DNA from: Xiphydria camelus
Lineage: Eukaryota > Arthropoda > Insecta > Hymenoptera > Xiphydriidae
DNA length: 64,000 nt
Assembly: GCA_963678675.1 (NCBI GenBank)
Contig: OY783199.1
Span: 6,269,501 to 6,333,500 of the forward strand
Reading direction: 5' to 3'
This document shows positions 11,417 to 23,589 of this stretch, piece after piece. Below the pieces are notes generated by a model. It did not search any database. It saw only the letters and a list, made by a program, of their open reading frames with translations, and was not told the origin of the DNA. Within the stretch, counting starts at the first letter, position 1. Each line of letters begins with the position of its first letter. The translations under genes were made by a program, and so were the position numbers.

Positions 11417-13955
11417 ATATTTTCGGAAAATAAGAAGAGTAGAAAAAAGGAAATAAATATTCTACCCAACAGATGAACATCTCCAGTAAATGAACACTCC
11501 AATGCTTTTCGAATACCAAATTCTGTCCATCTACTGGATTTTGTCGTCTGCTCAGAAGTCCATCTATTGGATAAGTTCCTCGCATACGAATACAAAATTT
11601 GTCTCCGATTCTGCTTTGACAGCAACGGAGACTGAAATTTGTTTTAAAAAGGAGACTTTTCAAGCGATCAAAGAAAAAATCATGCACCTAAATATTTGTG
11701 CGTAAGTCATGCCGCGCGGTGAGATCAGCAGGATTCCAGAAAAAGAAAAAAGAGAGAAGGTGTGACCAAATGAAACAAGCACGTACGAACGTATGATTCG
11801 ATCGCCAAGGAGTTCCCAGGCTTTAAGAGAATTCCGATAAAGGAGGACGGAGCCGAGCGCGATACATTCTGGACTGTAAAATGACGCGGGTCAACGGTTT
11901 CGTGGAAATGAATTATTGACCACGACCGTCCGTCAGCGATTTCCCCCCGGCGAGTCGCACTTTACATATATGGCACGCGCGCGCGATCGTCCTCGGCTCG
12001 GTAATGAAGTCACTCTGTCAAGGTTCGAGCGTAGTTTTCATACCGACGGCGAGAAATGATTACGTCTACGATTCTTCCTCGGGGGCGCGAGTGAGATCAC
12101 ACCACGCGTCATTTCAGATACCGTCCGCTCGTAAATGTCGTTATTGTTGCACGAAAAGACGTATATTTCCCTTAATTGATCGCGCCTGCGTCTATTTCTG
12201 GCACGTACAACGCGATAACCCGAGCGACGATTGAATTATTACGCGATCAATGGTTCGTAACCGGATGGTTTTCTCGTGGAAGAGTGGAGGGCGCGCCGAG
12301 ACAATTGTAATGCGGGCTGACGCTCCCGACGACTATTTATTTGAGATTTTTCTACTCGTTATTTGTCAGCCGCCCGATGATACGCTCTATTTTTGAAAAA
12401 TCGTAGAATTTCACTCGACACGTCAACTTCGTGGTGTCGATCACGTAATGTCGAGTTTCACTTTTCACAATTCAATGACCAATAAAATTATAGAATGAAT
12501 TCAAAAGAGAGGATATGAGACAGGGTAAAAGTGAGATAAACGACCCAGTTTAAAATCGATTATCTTGAACAGAATGAGAGATATCGAAAATTAGTTTAAA
12601 CGAAAATGTTTATCTATATCATTGCTATAAAAAAGCTATTTTAGATTTCTCATCAATCGCCACAGACTTTTGAGATAATCGCGTCTAAAACTAAATAGAA
12701 ATTGGGTCGGTAGTCCCACTTATTTTAGTCCCCCTCCCATGTAGATGCACCAGTGAATGATCGATTTTGGAAAAAATCAATGAAAAATATATGTATCGTA
12801 ATTCCCCAGATGCAGTTCATATAATGAACGTAAGGAATTAATTGCCTTGAGGCTAAAAAAATGATTTAACTAGGAGAAACATTATTAATAACTGATAATT
12901 CTAGCATAGTAAAGCATTGTCCTGCATAATTAAATAAAAAAACGCTCCTCTCTTCAATTTATTCACTTAAATATAATAATTTAACTCCCATCTGTTACGT
13001 CTAAACAAATATTTCTAACGTATCTGTCATTTTTCCAGTTTTAAAGAAGACGAATATTTCAAATTATTCACTGGAGCGCGTACCCTTTGATGATGAGTTG
13101 CGAACCACGAAAAGTGAAGAACGAAATGAAGTGATTGATATCCAGAGTGTCGCGATGAGGATCGTCAAATTATGATACACTTCTCGGTGCAGTCAGACCT
13201 AAAGATAAATCGATGGAGATAGAAAACGTCGTGCTGAGACGCACAGGAGGGATATTGATTTTAGATATCTTATCAGTCGAAGACTCGCAGCCCATCTCCC
13301 CGAGTGATTTCGGACGCCCCTGACTACACTTTCGGTAGTAAAGAAATAAGTAAACAAATAAACATAACCTCTCGTCATTTTACTACCCGAATATTACCTT
13401 CCCCTGCTTTTCCCTTCCAGAAACTCGCCAAACACTCGTGAATCAACAGTTGTGGAGTGACTCAGTGTCGTTCATTTCTTCTTGTGTACATCTTTCTCGT
13501 TGGAAGTTCGCCAACCGAGCCGAAGAAAGGGACTTTGCGCGGTTCCATCCTCGCCCACCCCCTTCGACGACGGTTGTGCGAGATCGAACGAACGAGAAAC
13601 CTTCACCCCGCGATTTATTCCGTCGGATCGTCGCGTTTTTCTTCCCACGGGTGAATGCATGCCGGATTTGTGCGACTCTTTCTTGCGAGGAATGTTTATT
13701 TCGATAGCGGTCCACGCTGCGTGTCGTCTGGACCTTTTTTTCGCGCGAAATTTTCGAAAGAGAGAGAAAAAGTCGATCAGGTCGACGCCACCGAATGCGA
13801 AGTCATCGACGCGACGTTGGATTAAGTTGTCACGTCGACGCATAATTAAATACCCAGTTCGCCGTCGCTGACTTCGCATTTGATTGATGCGATAATCAAT
13901 TATTTTCCTCGTTACGGAACAATGGACGAATTGACGCGCAATGGGATCCTCAAAC
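11417..13955. other. non-genic stretch with one old repeat copy
   Basis: No conserved protein or splice structure was seen. A partial copy of the 9.2 kb repeat lies at 12,520-12,730. The 13,440-13,880 part is CpG-rich, with overlapping low-complexity frames on both strands. Confidence 0.35.
12520..12730. repeat. partial third copy of the 9.2-10.3 kb repeat unit
   Basis: Shares GTGAGATAAACG, GATTATCTTGAA, AGAGATATCGAA, CTATAAAAAAGCTA and TTTTGAGATAATCGCGT with the tandem pair, in the same order and orientation. Only the middle of the unit is present. Confidence 0.6.
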
Positions 13956-14260
13956 TACACGGAAAAAAATGATTTTGCAGTTTCAGCAAAATTAGGTTCT
14001 TTTGGGAACGTTTGGCTATCATAACAAAAATATTATCTGAGGCAGCGAAAGATATGTTCACACAATAATAGTAAATGTAACTACAATCACACGGTGAAAT
14101 TTCTTCCGGTAAACATATTTGCTATCCCAGCAAATATTGTTATCGTTATCCGTTATCGTTATCGAACATATCTTTTGTTTTGCCACATATAATATATTTC
14201 ACAGAAATTCTCAGCAAAACCTAGTTTTGTTAAAACTGCAAAACCATTTTTTTCTCTGGA
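13956..14260. repeat. family B element (CACGGAAAA tips, GCAAAACC interior)
   Basis: Starts ACACGGAAAAAAATGATTTT and ends AAACCATTTTTTTCTCTGG. The inner arms are inverted: GCAGTTTCAGCAAAATTAGG against CCTAGTTTTGTTAAAACTGC. The centre has a short tandem of GTTATCGTTATC. Confidence 0.75.
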
Positions 14261-14343
14261 TGATTCTGTGCTAATTGCCGACTAAATAAATGATTCGTTC
14301 CCTCCCAGCATTCCTCCTCCTCTTCGATTTTCTTTTCGTGTAC

Positions 14344-14609
14344 TACACTGAGAGAAATCAAAAAATGTCTTGGATCAAGAAAATATGATCTTATACATTT
14401 TTAAGAATACAGATTCTCCGTCGGAGGATATATATTCTTGATTCAAGAGTACCCTCGTTGGAACAAGAAATTCTTTCTGCGCGAATAAAATAATTACTCG
14501 AGCCTATCAAATAATTTCTTGCGCGAAGGAAACCTCGGCTTGATCCTGGAATTATATCATGTTCAAAGAAAATGTTTTTTTGACACCGGCAAATATGTCT
14601 CTCACTGTA
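14344..14609. repeat. family B element (subtype with AATTATTTC/GATAGGCTTGAG interior), copy 1
   Basis: Starts ACACTGAGAGAAATC and ends TGTCTCTCACTGTAG. The interior contains ACAAGAAATTC, CTCGAGCCTATCAAATAATT and TTGATTCAAGAGTA. It matches the copy at 18,332 read in the other direction. Confidence 0.75.
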
Positions 14610-15529
14610 GTATGATACTTTCGCGTCTCGTCGAGTCACGATGATTCGTCACGTCTAATTACAAATCCCGCCGCGAGACTGTGCATGTCGGCAGACGGTG
14701 CGAAATGCTAAAAAAACTGACGCGAACCAGGGGAATTATTCATCCAAATGTAACGCGTCCGTCGCTCTATACGTCACGGCTTGCATATTTTTCGTTGTAA
14801 CGCGAGACGAAGGGTGTCTAAACTGCACGTTGCACATGTACGGCGACACGGCGCGTGACTCACTCGCGGAAGACACGGAAAGTAGTGCGAAATTAAAGCG
14901 ATGACGAAGGTGGACGCGGTCATCGGGGATTCGAAGGGCCTATGACCCCAAAATTTCGTGTGGTTTAGTCCGAACGCTCCAAATTATTGCGCTTCGTCCT
15001 CGCTTTATTTTTTGTCGATTTTCTGGGGCGGGAAATATATTTGCTCTTCGTTGATCAAAGAAACAAAAATGGGAAGGACACGAAAAAACTGTATCGATAT
15101 AAAGAAATGTGTAGCTACCCAGGTAGAAATCGTACCCCGAAATAAGCTTGTTACAAGGTTGGCCGGCAAGGTAGAACCTTGCGGCAAGGTTGCAAAACAA
15201 GGCTGATGCAAGGCAAATCCGTTACGCGTTTCAATGTTGTGACAGTATGCTATGCAAGCTTGTTTCAAGGTAGACTATGGCGCTTGGGACAAGGTTGCGT
15301 TGTCGGTAATGAGTCGGTAATGAAGAACATTTGAGGTTAGAATTAAATTTTTATATTTTATTGATAATTAAAATTGGGTTACAATACATAGCGATAGCAT
15401 TACAAATTTAGAAAAATAATGTATAATACTAAGACGAGTACAATTTTATTATTCCTACTTTACTATCACTAGGTTTACGGAACCCCGTCAATTTGACGGG
15501 TGACTTATTCAATTTCGATTGTTTAATAA

Positions 15530-16780
15530 TATATGAGATTAATTTAACTTAACTTTTATTAGGTAATAATCAGGCCAAAAAACAACAAAAATCACTGCTC
15601 GTCTGACGTTTGGGTTCCTCTTCGAACGAATCCTTCATTTCGTCTCCGAAGAGGGTTCGGAGAGGAATCAAAGCGTCAGGCGTGTAGTGATTTTTGTTGC
15701 TTTTTTGGCCTGATTGTTACCCAATAAAAGTTAAGTTAAATTAACCTTATATATTATTAAACAATCGAAATTGAATACCTATACCTCTCTTGTACAGCGA
15801 AATATAATGTACGGAAAAGTATTCTAACAATTTAGTCTAAAATCTCATAGATTCTTAAGATAATATTACTTCTGTCGCCTGTAGTTTAATATTAATTTAA
15901 CTTAACTTTTATTAGGTAATAATCAGGCCAAAAAACAACAAAAATCACTGCACGTCTGACGTTTCGGTTCTTTTTCGAATGAATCCTTCATTGTGTCTCC
16001 GGAGAGGGTTCGGAGAGGAATCGAAGCGTCAGACGTGCAGTGATTTTTGTTGTTTTTTGGCCTGATTATTACCTAATAAAAGTTAAGTTAAATTAATATT
16101 AAACTACAGGCGACAGAAGTAATATTATCTTAAGAATCTATGAGATTTTAGACTAAGAGTTGGTAGAATACTTTTTCGTACATTATATTTCGCTGTACAC
16201 AAGAAAGGTATAGGTATTCAATTTCAATTATCTAATAATCTATGAGGTTAATTTAACTTAACTTTTATTAGGTAATAATCAGGCCAAAAAACAACAAAAA
16301 TCACTGCTCGTCTGACGTTTGGGTTCCTCTTCGAACGAATCCTTCATTTCGTCTCCGAAGAGGGTTCGGAGAGGAATCGAAGCGTCAGACGTGTAGTAAT
16401 TTTTGTTGCTTTTTTGGCCTGATTGTTACCCAATAAAAGTTACAACAATCTAAATTGAATACCTATACTTCTCTTGTACAACGAAATATAATGTACGGAA
16501 AAGTATTCTAACAATTTAGTCTAAAATCTCATAGATTCTTAAGATAATATTACTTCTGTCGCCTGTAGTTTAATATTAATTTAACTTAACTTTTATTAGG
16601 TAATAATCAGGCCAAAAAACAAGAAAAATCACTGCACGTCTGACGTTTCGGTTCTTTTTTAGAATGAATCTTTCATTGTGTCTTCGGAGAGGGTTCGGAG
16701 AGGAATCGAAGCATCAGACGTGTAGTAATTTTTGTTGCTTTTTTGGCCTGATTATTACTTAATAAAAGTTAAGTTAAATA
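15530..16780. repeat. array of four related palindromes of about 210 bp
   Basis: Four hairpins start near 15,530, 15,895, 16,245 and 16,575. Each begins with ACTTTTATTAGGTAATAATC, passes AGGCCAAAAAAC, and returns through GTTTTTTGGCCTGATTRTTA. The loops contain TCTGACGTTT and GAGGGTTCGGAGAGGAATC. Hairpins 1 and 3 are closest to each other, as are 2 and 4, so a unit of about 700 bp with two hairpins has been duplicated. Larger inverted matches join parts of the array (for example 15,785-15,890 with 16,100-16,215). Confidence 0.85.
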
Positions 16781-17046
16781 TATATATTAAACTACAGGCA
16801 ACAGAAGTAATATTATCTTAAGAATCTATGAGATTTTACACTAAATTAGGGAACCCTGTCAATTTGACGGATGACTTATTCAATTTCTATTTATGTAGTA
16901 ATCTATGAGGTTTCAGACTAAATTGGTTAATGACACTGGAGAAAACATGCACATTCCTCTCAAATAGAACCAGATATCGCTGTCGAGGAATCTTCGGGAG
17001 ATGTGGAGCCAAATCTTCAGTCACAACTGGATTGCTCTGCATGGTC

Positions 17047-17520
17047 CTACGACGTAGCCTGTAGAGCACCGGATCTTATGCTCCTTCTTCTGATCTGAAA
17101 TACGAATTCGATATAATACTCCTTATAAGATATTAATTTTTTTTTCGCTGCCTACTGTTAACCTCAGTGACGTTACTTACTCGATAGCTGAGCTGCCGCA
17201 CTGACCAATGCCTGCGGTCCCCTTTCCATGTTACTTTCCTTCCGAGTCGATGGAATCTCTGGCCTTCCTGAACCTCGCGTACCTCCTCCGGGCAATTTTT
17301 CCATCCTGGCTGCATCGATAACGCTGGATCTGCAACTCTATGAAAGACAAGCATATGAGATAATAAAGAAACTTATTCATCTATCTGCCTCTTGCAAATA
17401 ATTTCATGAAATTAGCTATTAATACTTACCCTTCTATGCAGGAAGCTGGATAATACTTATTTTCTGCTCGTAGGTCCTTATTCCAAAGATCTTGCCCCGA
17501 ATGTTTTAATCCATTCCGTG
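17047..17520 (-). other. possible three-exon open frame of unknown function inside the 15-18 kb element
   Basis: On the minus strand an open frame ends at a donor GTAAGT (first intron base 17,429). It continues from 17,337 to 17,181 after a TAG acceptor, meets a second GTAAGT donor, and continues from 17,094 after TTTCAG to a stop at 17,047. The phases join without a frameshift. The middle exon encodes a tryptophan- and arginine-rich peptide with PGWKNCPEEVREVQEG and WKGDRRHWSVRQLSYR. No start codon is seen in the first exon and I recognise no family. It could be a degenerate element protein or chance. Confidence 0.25.
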
Positions 17521-18331
17521 TAAACGTTGGTCATTCGTGTCCACGCGATTTTTAACCATTTGCGTGATGCAGTACACACAATCGTTATGGTTAATTATAT
17601 CGTTATTTAAATAATTCGATACTGTTTGCTGCGTTAGTATTTTTTTCTAGAGGAATCCTTTTGACATTTTTTGGAACGTATTTAAGAAAGTAAGGCTGGA
17701 CATGAATAACCCACGTTTACACTCAACATGCACTAAAAAAACGTTTATACTCAACGTGCACTAAAGAAACGCTTGCACGCGTTAACATTAAACACTGACG
17801 GCTTCTTAAACAAAAAAAAACACGCGTGAACCAAACTGATCGCCACTGATGCTAACCTCAATCTAAGGGCTCTGACAGCTGAGGCGATGCGCACGCCACG
17901 CCGCGGATTTTTATGATATCTATTCGCTAAGCGCAGGGCCGTGTCTAACGAGGGGCCATTTCGTGCCACGCACGAAGGCGCACTAGCCATGGGGCGCCGA
18001 CACTAGAAAAGGGCGCTAAGCATGAAGACGTCTCAACATCTAGAGGCGGCACTGATTCGCTAAACTGCCGGCACAACCTTGTTTTCGCCTTGTTTTCGCC
18101 TTGTCGCGCGAACCTGGTATCTCTCTGTTATTGCAAGCTTGAAACAGGCTAACGGTACAGGGCAGTGGTCAGTTTCGGCTATGCAAGGAACAGACAGGCT
18201 TGCAGCAACCCTGTTTTAACCTTGCAGCGTAACCTTGCAAAACGTACCTTGTAACAAGGTTCAACCTTGCACAACCTGGACAGATTTCTACCTGGGTACG
18301 AATGCAGTATTTATGGGGCATCCTCTAGATA

Positions 18332-18601
18332 TACACTGAGAGAAATAATTGCTAGTGCTAAAAAAATGGGCTTTTTTTTTAACCAAAAAGATGATAATTT
18401 CAGAATCAGGTTATGGTTTTCTTCCTGCAAGAAAATATTTGATAGGCTTGAGTATTTTTTTTTCTCAAGCAGAAATAATTTCTCGTCCCAACGAAAGTAT
18501 AGGTACTTGATTCAAGAATCTGTATTCTTAAAAATTGTGAAGATATATTCTTGGCTCAAGAAATATTTTGTTGAGACTAGCAATTATTTCTCTCAGTGTA
18601 C
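18332..18601. repeat. family B element (subtype with GATAGGCTTGAG interior), copy 2
   Basis: The tips are exact inverse: ACACTGAGAGAAATAATTGC and GCAATTATTTCTCTCAGTGT. The interior includes AAATATTTGATAGGCTTGAG and TTGATTCAAGAATCTGTATTC. It lies just outside the right end of the 15-18 kb element. The plus-strand open frame across it has no conserved content. Confidence 0.85.
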
Positions 18602-18899
18602 AGGCATCACCAGACTTCGTCCCTGTCTAATCTCTTTAAGCTCCTTCTCGGAAAAAGGACCGGGTTTTACTATCACTTCGTTCGCTGAACTAGAACATCT
18701 CGACAAATAGGATTTACGGTGGCTCCAAATCCAATCGTAGTAATCAGGCGACGCTTTCTCCGGCTCTTTCTTTCGATACGTACTCGAGACGCATCATGCG
18801 ATCTAATGCGTGACGTTTGAACTTCTTAACGTCCTACGGGGTTGTTTCATCCCTGGTTTTAATCCAAGTTCTAATGGTTTTGGTAATAATCCAAGTCAC

Positions 18900-19060
18900 G
18901 AATTCAGACGTCATCTTAATTAATTATTCACGGCGATTATCTCCTTATCGGTTGATTTTTCGACTATATTGCCATAGAACTTTTTTATAGATCAAAGTTT
19001 GATCTTCAAAAAATGTCTTACGAATTTCGGTCCAGTGTTCATAGCTAAAGAGATGTTTGC
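18900..19060. repeat. very degenerate family A MITE
   Basis: Only the core order survives: GATTATCTCCTTATCG, ACTTTTTTATAGATC, GATCTTCAAAAAATGTCTTA, then TTCATAGCTAAAGAGATG. Identification rests on word order and spacing. Confidence 0.3.
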
Positions 19061-19422
19061 GCGTAAAGTACGGAGCTAGTTATGCAACACAAAACGCGTG
19101 TCTCTCTCTCCCTTCTCTTTCCCCGTAGAGGATCAAAATTTATGGCATTCAGGGTAAATCTATAAAGTACCGAGAACCGGCATTTGAAGAATACCGGGGC
19201 AGTCTTTTAAGATCACAGCAGAGAGACGGAAGGCGAGAAAGAGCGAGAACTAGACATTCTCATCCCGTACAGAAGTACCGTAACGACGACCTTGCCTCGA
19301 CATGGCAAAACGAGCCGAGAAAGCCGCGATAAATGTCTTTTACTCCCCAGTAAAAGACCTGGCGATTTCCTACGCGACGGAAAAATTCGCATTCCCCGTT
19401 CGATCGTCTCGGGCCACGGCTG

Positions 19423-19687
19423 TACACTGAGAAAAATAACTTGATCAATTTAACCAAAATCCTGGAGATAATGACCAAACCATTTGGTGAAATATGGATC
19501 CTCCATCTGTTTGGTTAAATTGATCAATTGTTGATTAAAATAACTAAACGTTTGACTAGAATAACTAAACATTTATTTCGAATATATAAATATTTGGTTC
19601 AACTGACCAGTATTTTGGTTAGAATAACTAAACGCATTTAACTAGATGCGTTTTGTCATTTTAACCTAATTATTTTTCTCAGTGTAC
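19423..19687. repeat. family B palindromic element (TTGGTTAAA interior), best copy
   Basis: Starts TACACTGAGAAAAATAACTT and ends ATTATTTTTCTCAGTGTAC. The interior has CCTGGAGATAATGACCAAAC, GGATCCTCCATCTGTTTGG and repeated GGTTAGAATAACTAAAC. It matches the copies at 7,682 (reverse), 23,590 and 58,413. Non-coding. Confidence 0.85.
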
Positions 19688-20153
19688 AGAGTTTAATCTG
19701 ACAGCGAGAGCGAGAAGAATGAATGACGTCAAATTTCTACATCGAATGTCCGATAAAGATAAACCGAGCGGGAATATTCTAATATACTTTTCTCTGAAGC
19801 AAATCGGAGGTGTTCGGATAGCGATCGTGACTCTGTTTCGAGCAGATATCGAACTCTCGTAACGCCCACTCGAATTACAAGCTATCGAGCGCCACGTCCA
19901 ACGTCACCAGGATTAAAATTGGAAGACCCTAGATGCACCTGTCGGTTTGCCATCGGATATTCGGCGTATGGATTTCAATATACCGAATATCCGATAGCAG
20001 AAGCGTCCTAGCAACTTTCTTCTCGAACTGAATTAAACGATATCGATTTAGACTCTACTTGGAGTCGGCACAATAGCCTCCCATAATGCTTACTATAGAG
20101 TTAAATTTAAAAGGTTTCTTCTTCTTGTCCATATAAAGTATACGGAGAAAATG

Positions 20154-20258
20154 AAATAGTAATGATTACTACGCCGAAATATTATGTATAAGTAGGTGAC
20201 AGTTTCGACAATATCGTCACCTATTTATGTACTTACTATTCTTGTATAGTAATCGTTA
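20154..20258. repeat. hairpin-forming inverted repeat
   Basis: AATAGTAATGATTACTA pairs with TAGTAATCGTTACTATT, and an inner pair AGGTGAC/GTCACCT closes the loop region. Probably a small foldback element. Confidence 0.55.
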
Positions 20259-20411
20259 CTATTCGATCATCTCTGTGTATATCCGATTTTCCACAGTATA
20301 ATATATTTATAGCTAACCGAAAGCGTGAAAAGTATACTTTGGGTTCAATTGTGATAATTATAGCGTGGAAAATTTAGTTTAGACAAGAACGACAAACTTA
20401 AAAGAGCACCT

Positions 20412-20671
20412 CACACTGAGAGAAAAGGTATACTCGAATACGAACTTGATAGACAAATTTATTTGAAATCAATAGAAATGTATTCACATCGAACAAAAGT
20501 CTATTTGAATCTGATAAATGTTTTGCATATCTCTTTAGTCGAGAACGAACCTAGTAGAACATTTATCTAATTCAAATAGATTTTTGTTCGATATGAATAA
20601 GTTCCCATTCATCTTAATTAAATAAATTTTTCTATTGAGTTCGTATTCAACTAGACCTTTTTCCTGAGTGC
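20412..20671. repeat. family B palindromic element (GAATACGAAC arms), copy 2
   Basis: Starts ACACTGAGAGAAAAGGTATA and ends AGACCTTTTTCCTGAGTGC. It shares with the copy at 11,157 the words TCGAATACGAACTT, GAACAAAAGTCTATTTGAA, TTTTGCATATCT and TTGTTCGATATGAATAA. Non-coding. Confidence 0.85.
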
Positions 20672-20782
20672 AGACGCACCTGCCTGGCTTATTAAAGTTG
20701 GTGCTCCGTTTTCGTCCAACAAGTCTACTAATACCAGACCAAAAATAAAATACGTATCTTTTTACTATTATTGAGAAACGTC

Positions 20783-20869
20783 GTAACTCGTTGCTATGCG
20801 AGGAAACATCGTAAGTCCTTGCTGTCATTGATGTGACTTACGACTTCTTCACGCACAGCAACGAGTTAC
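20783..20869. repeat. 87 bp hairpin
   Basis: GTAACTCGTTGCT and AGCAACGAGTTAC form the outer stem. TCGTAAGTC and GACTTACGA form the inner stem. The spacing is symmetric, so the transcript would fold into a miRNA-precursor-sized hairpin, though it is more likely a small foldback repeat. Confidence 0.6.
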
Positions 20870-21274
20870 TATATTTTATAATGACAGCATAGACACTTGC
20901 TTTTTTTGGTACCGGTCAAAATAAACCCGAAGAACGGTGCGCGTCGATGGAGAGCGAGGACAACGCGGTCCCATTGAGATAAATTCACGGCAAGGCCACA
21001 GAGAGCCAGGAAGGCCAGGATATAAAATTACCGTGTCCAGTAATCCGACGCCGCGTAAGCCGAGTAGATAATTCAAGCTAAGTGGCTCGTGAGCCGCGTG
21101 GTGAGGCCACGTGGCTTTGTGCCTTCGTAACTCAAACTATCGTTTGCAAATACGTATAAAAGTCGACGATCGCGTATCGCGCGGTCTATGGTACCTCCCA
21201 CGATCTCGCGCAACCTTCGCGCGACTGCTGTTATGGGGGAGGGTTGCTTAGGGAGCGTTTTTCAACATTATTGT

Positions 21275-21503
21275 ACACCTAGCGTCGATGATTTTGATCG
21301 ACCCGCTTTGGATGATGGTACTTCAATTGAGTGGACCGTAGTTGAACGGTACGAGTGGATTTTTTTGTTTTACCATGAAGCACTGATCAAATTTAGCCTA
21401 CATGGCAAAACACTAAGATCCACTTGAATCTTTTAGCTACGGTCGACTCGATTGAAATACCGTCACCCAAAGCGGATCGATCGGAATCATTGACGCTAGG
21501 TGT
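21275..21503. repeat. foldback element, 229 bp
   Basis: Arms of about 75 bp are inverted: ACACCTAGCGTC and ATTTTGATCGACCCGCTTTG against CAAAGCGGATCGATCGG and GACGCTAGGTGT. The spacer holds a fragment ending TTTAGCCTACATGGCA, reminiscent of a family A tip. Non-coding. Confidence 0.75.
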
Positions 21504-22070
21504 ATGTTGGCAAAATTAACACAAATCAGTAGTCCTGAAATATCTCTTTCCCTGAATATTCATATGCGTCGAAATCAATTTCAATCGATCGTATCTAATT
21601 ATTACGAGGCCGCGAACGCGCGGTTTCTTAATTCAAATTGCGGAAAAATTTATTATTCGATTAAGAAAATTGCAGACGATGCCCATAACGGCTAACAACA
21701 TTTGACAGGCGACAAAATTCGAGCAGAATTAGAATGATTTGTGTAATTCGAGTAAATTCAGTTGTGCCAGCGGCCTTTAGATTAATCCGTTTGAATCCAA
21801 GAAAATTTCTGTCAACGTTTTAGCTGCTATCCGCGTAGAACTATTTCGGGACACTTGAGAGGTATGGCATATTTTGCATTTTTTGACTTTCAAGAAATAT
21901 TTAATTTTATTCAAGGCATACTAGTCCAGCAGATGTGATTGCTCAGTGAGAATTCGATGTTTATCGGATGACACTAAATATTAACCAATGAGGATCACCT
22001 GAAAAATTCCTATGAGCTGTTTTCAAAGTCCCCAGAATTGAAAGACGCCTCTTAACTCGTATCACTCGAG
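21504..22070. repeat. dispersed repeat, copy 1 (partner at 29,505-30,140)
   Basis: Colinear with the partner over about 560 bp: TTGGCAAAATTAACAC, AATCGATCG, GAGGCCGC, GCGATGCC-type words, ACAGGCGACAA, GCGGCCTTTA, TCCGTTTGAATCC, ACCAATGAGGAT and AATTGAAAGACGCC. No coding frame is conserved between the two. The type is unknown. Confidence 0.65.
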
Positions 22071-22769
22071 TTGGCCTCTGACTGCCAAGGTGTAACGCGT
22101 TGGTCAAGGGTCTACACGAGTGGTGCAAGTTAAGCTATTCTCCTCTACATTTTTTCTCGCAGAGATTTGTGTACACGAGTTTCAGATTCACTTCGTGGGA
22201 CGATGGCGATGTGAGGACGAAAATATATCGAAGAAAAATCTGTGAAAAATACTGGGCGAGTCGGGAGCACCACGCGCGCGAGAACATTTGAGGCCGACGA
22301 CTGGGTCGTCTCCTCTGAACTTCGTAGAAGTAACGTAAGAAGAATGCGGTCTTGTCATCGCGCATGCTGACGTACGGTACATCGGACCGGGTCTGTGTCT
22401 CTTCGTTTATAGCGTGCGCGCGTGCAGCGTCTGGCGAATACCGGGGCGTAAAGTTCTCGATAGCATTGCGAGATTATGCGGAGCGACGCCTGCGGTGGGT
22501 GTTATTCCGCGGGATATCGCGCGTAACTCTGCGAGAAAATTTCGTATTCGCTTTGGACGTCGCTTGAATATCGTTTTTGACTTTATAAGGAGTGAACGAA
22601 TATTTGGTGTATGAAAAATCGCTGATTTCTTGTATTCCCTTCCAGATAGTCGACTCAATAATTGTGATCTTTGAAGCTAGCATTAAAAAATATGTATGGA
22701 ATATAATGGTCGTGCGATCGATTCCACGAGTTTCAATTTTTGGTTAAATCTTAAATGGTATGTGGCGTA

Positions 22770-23150
22770 AGACTTTACGAAAATTCAAAGTCTTTAGAAT
22801 TAATGAGAAGGCCACTCTAAATAATGTATTTTCCCGGGTCAATTCTTAAAAATCATGGTTATCAGAGTGACATCTTAAAGGAAATATATAAGAAAAATGT
22901 GATTTTTTTGAGAACAAAAATCTTCCGATATATAAAATTGCCGATTTTTTATATTTACTTTGAAATATCGATCTAATGACTGTCCTTTTTGGAATCGGCA
23001 CAACAAAATACGTAGAATAGGATAGTCGACCGATTGAAATCTTTATAGAATTAACGAGAAGACCACTACATCTCGTTTATATTTTCATGCTAATTCCAAA
23101 AATCGCAGGTAAATTAGGAATATCTCAAAGGAGCATTGAGATATGAGTAT
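22770..23150. repeat. two diverged copies of a segment of about 130 bp
   Basis: ATTCAAAGTCTTTAGAATTA at about 22,775 matches ATTGAAATCTTTATAGAATTAA-like sequence at about 23,032. Then GAGAAGGCCACT matches GAGAAGACCACT, and AATTCTTAAAAATC matches AATTCCAAAAATCGC. The spacing is about 255 bp. Old and non-coding. Confidence 0.45.
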
Positions 23151-23589
23151 CATCCGATTTCATCGCAGAAGGTTTAATTTCTTGCGAGGAAATAAATATA
23201 ATCCGAAATATATATAGGCGTATATCAAAGAAGTTTTTGTCACGGGAAACGGCTGACGCGACATTTCGCGACGATGTATACAAACGTCAAAGCTGAGTTA
23301 CATAAATCGTCGGGGCGCCCGTCGGCACGAGGAAAACATTGCTTAAATATTCGTGTTCCCTTACGAAATGCGGGCAGAAGGCGCGAGTAAACGCGGGACG
23401 CCATTACGGTCATCGAGTCGGCAATTAAAAAAAATAACACGATATCGCCACGCATTCCACGCGACCGTTTCTTCCGATAAAACGACAACGCACTGCTGAA
23501 ATATGCAATGTAAAGTCGCACTTCACGACCGATGCAACGGGGAGAACTCGAAAATGCCCATCCCCCTCTTTGTATATGAAGCTATAATA

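Larger units (their letters stand above)
15117..18296. mobile_element. large TIR-bounded element or nested element cluster, about 3.2 kb
   Basis: The left terminus CCCAGGTAGAAATC (after TA) and the right terminus GATTTCTACCTGGG (before TA) are exact inverted repeats next to a TA dinucleotide, as in TA-targeting transposons. Subterminal regions on both sides are full of CAAGGTT or AACCTTG words in opposite orientation: about 15,145-15,300 on the left and 18,070-18,285 on the right. The middle holds a palindrome array (15,530-16,780) and a possible spliced minus-strand frame (17,047-17,500). No known transposase motif was recognised, so the class is open. Confidence 0.6.

Noticed and set aside
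18267..18710. 147-residue plus-strand open frame
   Set aside because: Most of it spans the palindromic family B element at 18,332-18,601; the rest has no recognisable domain.
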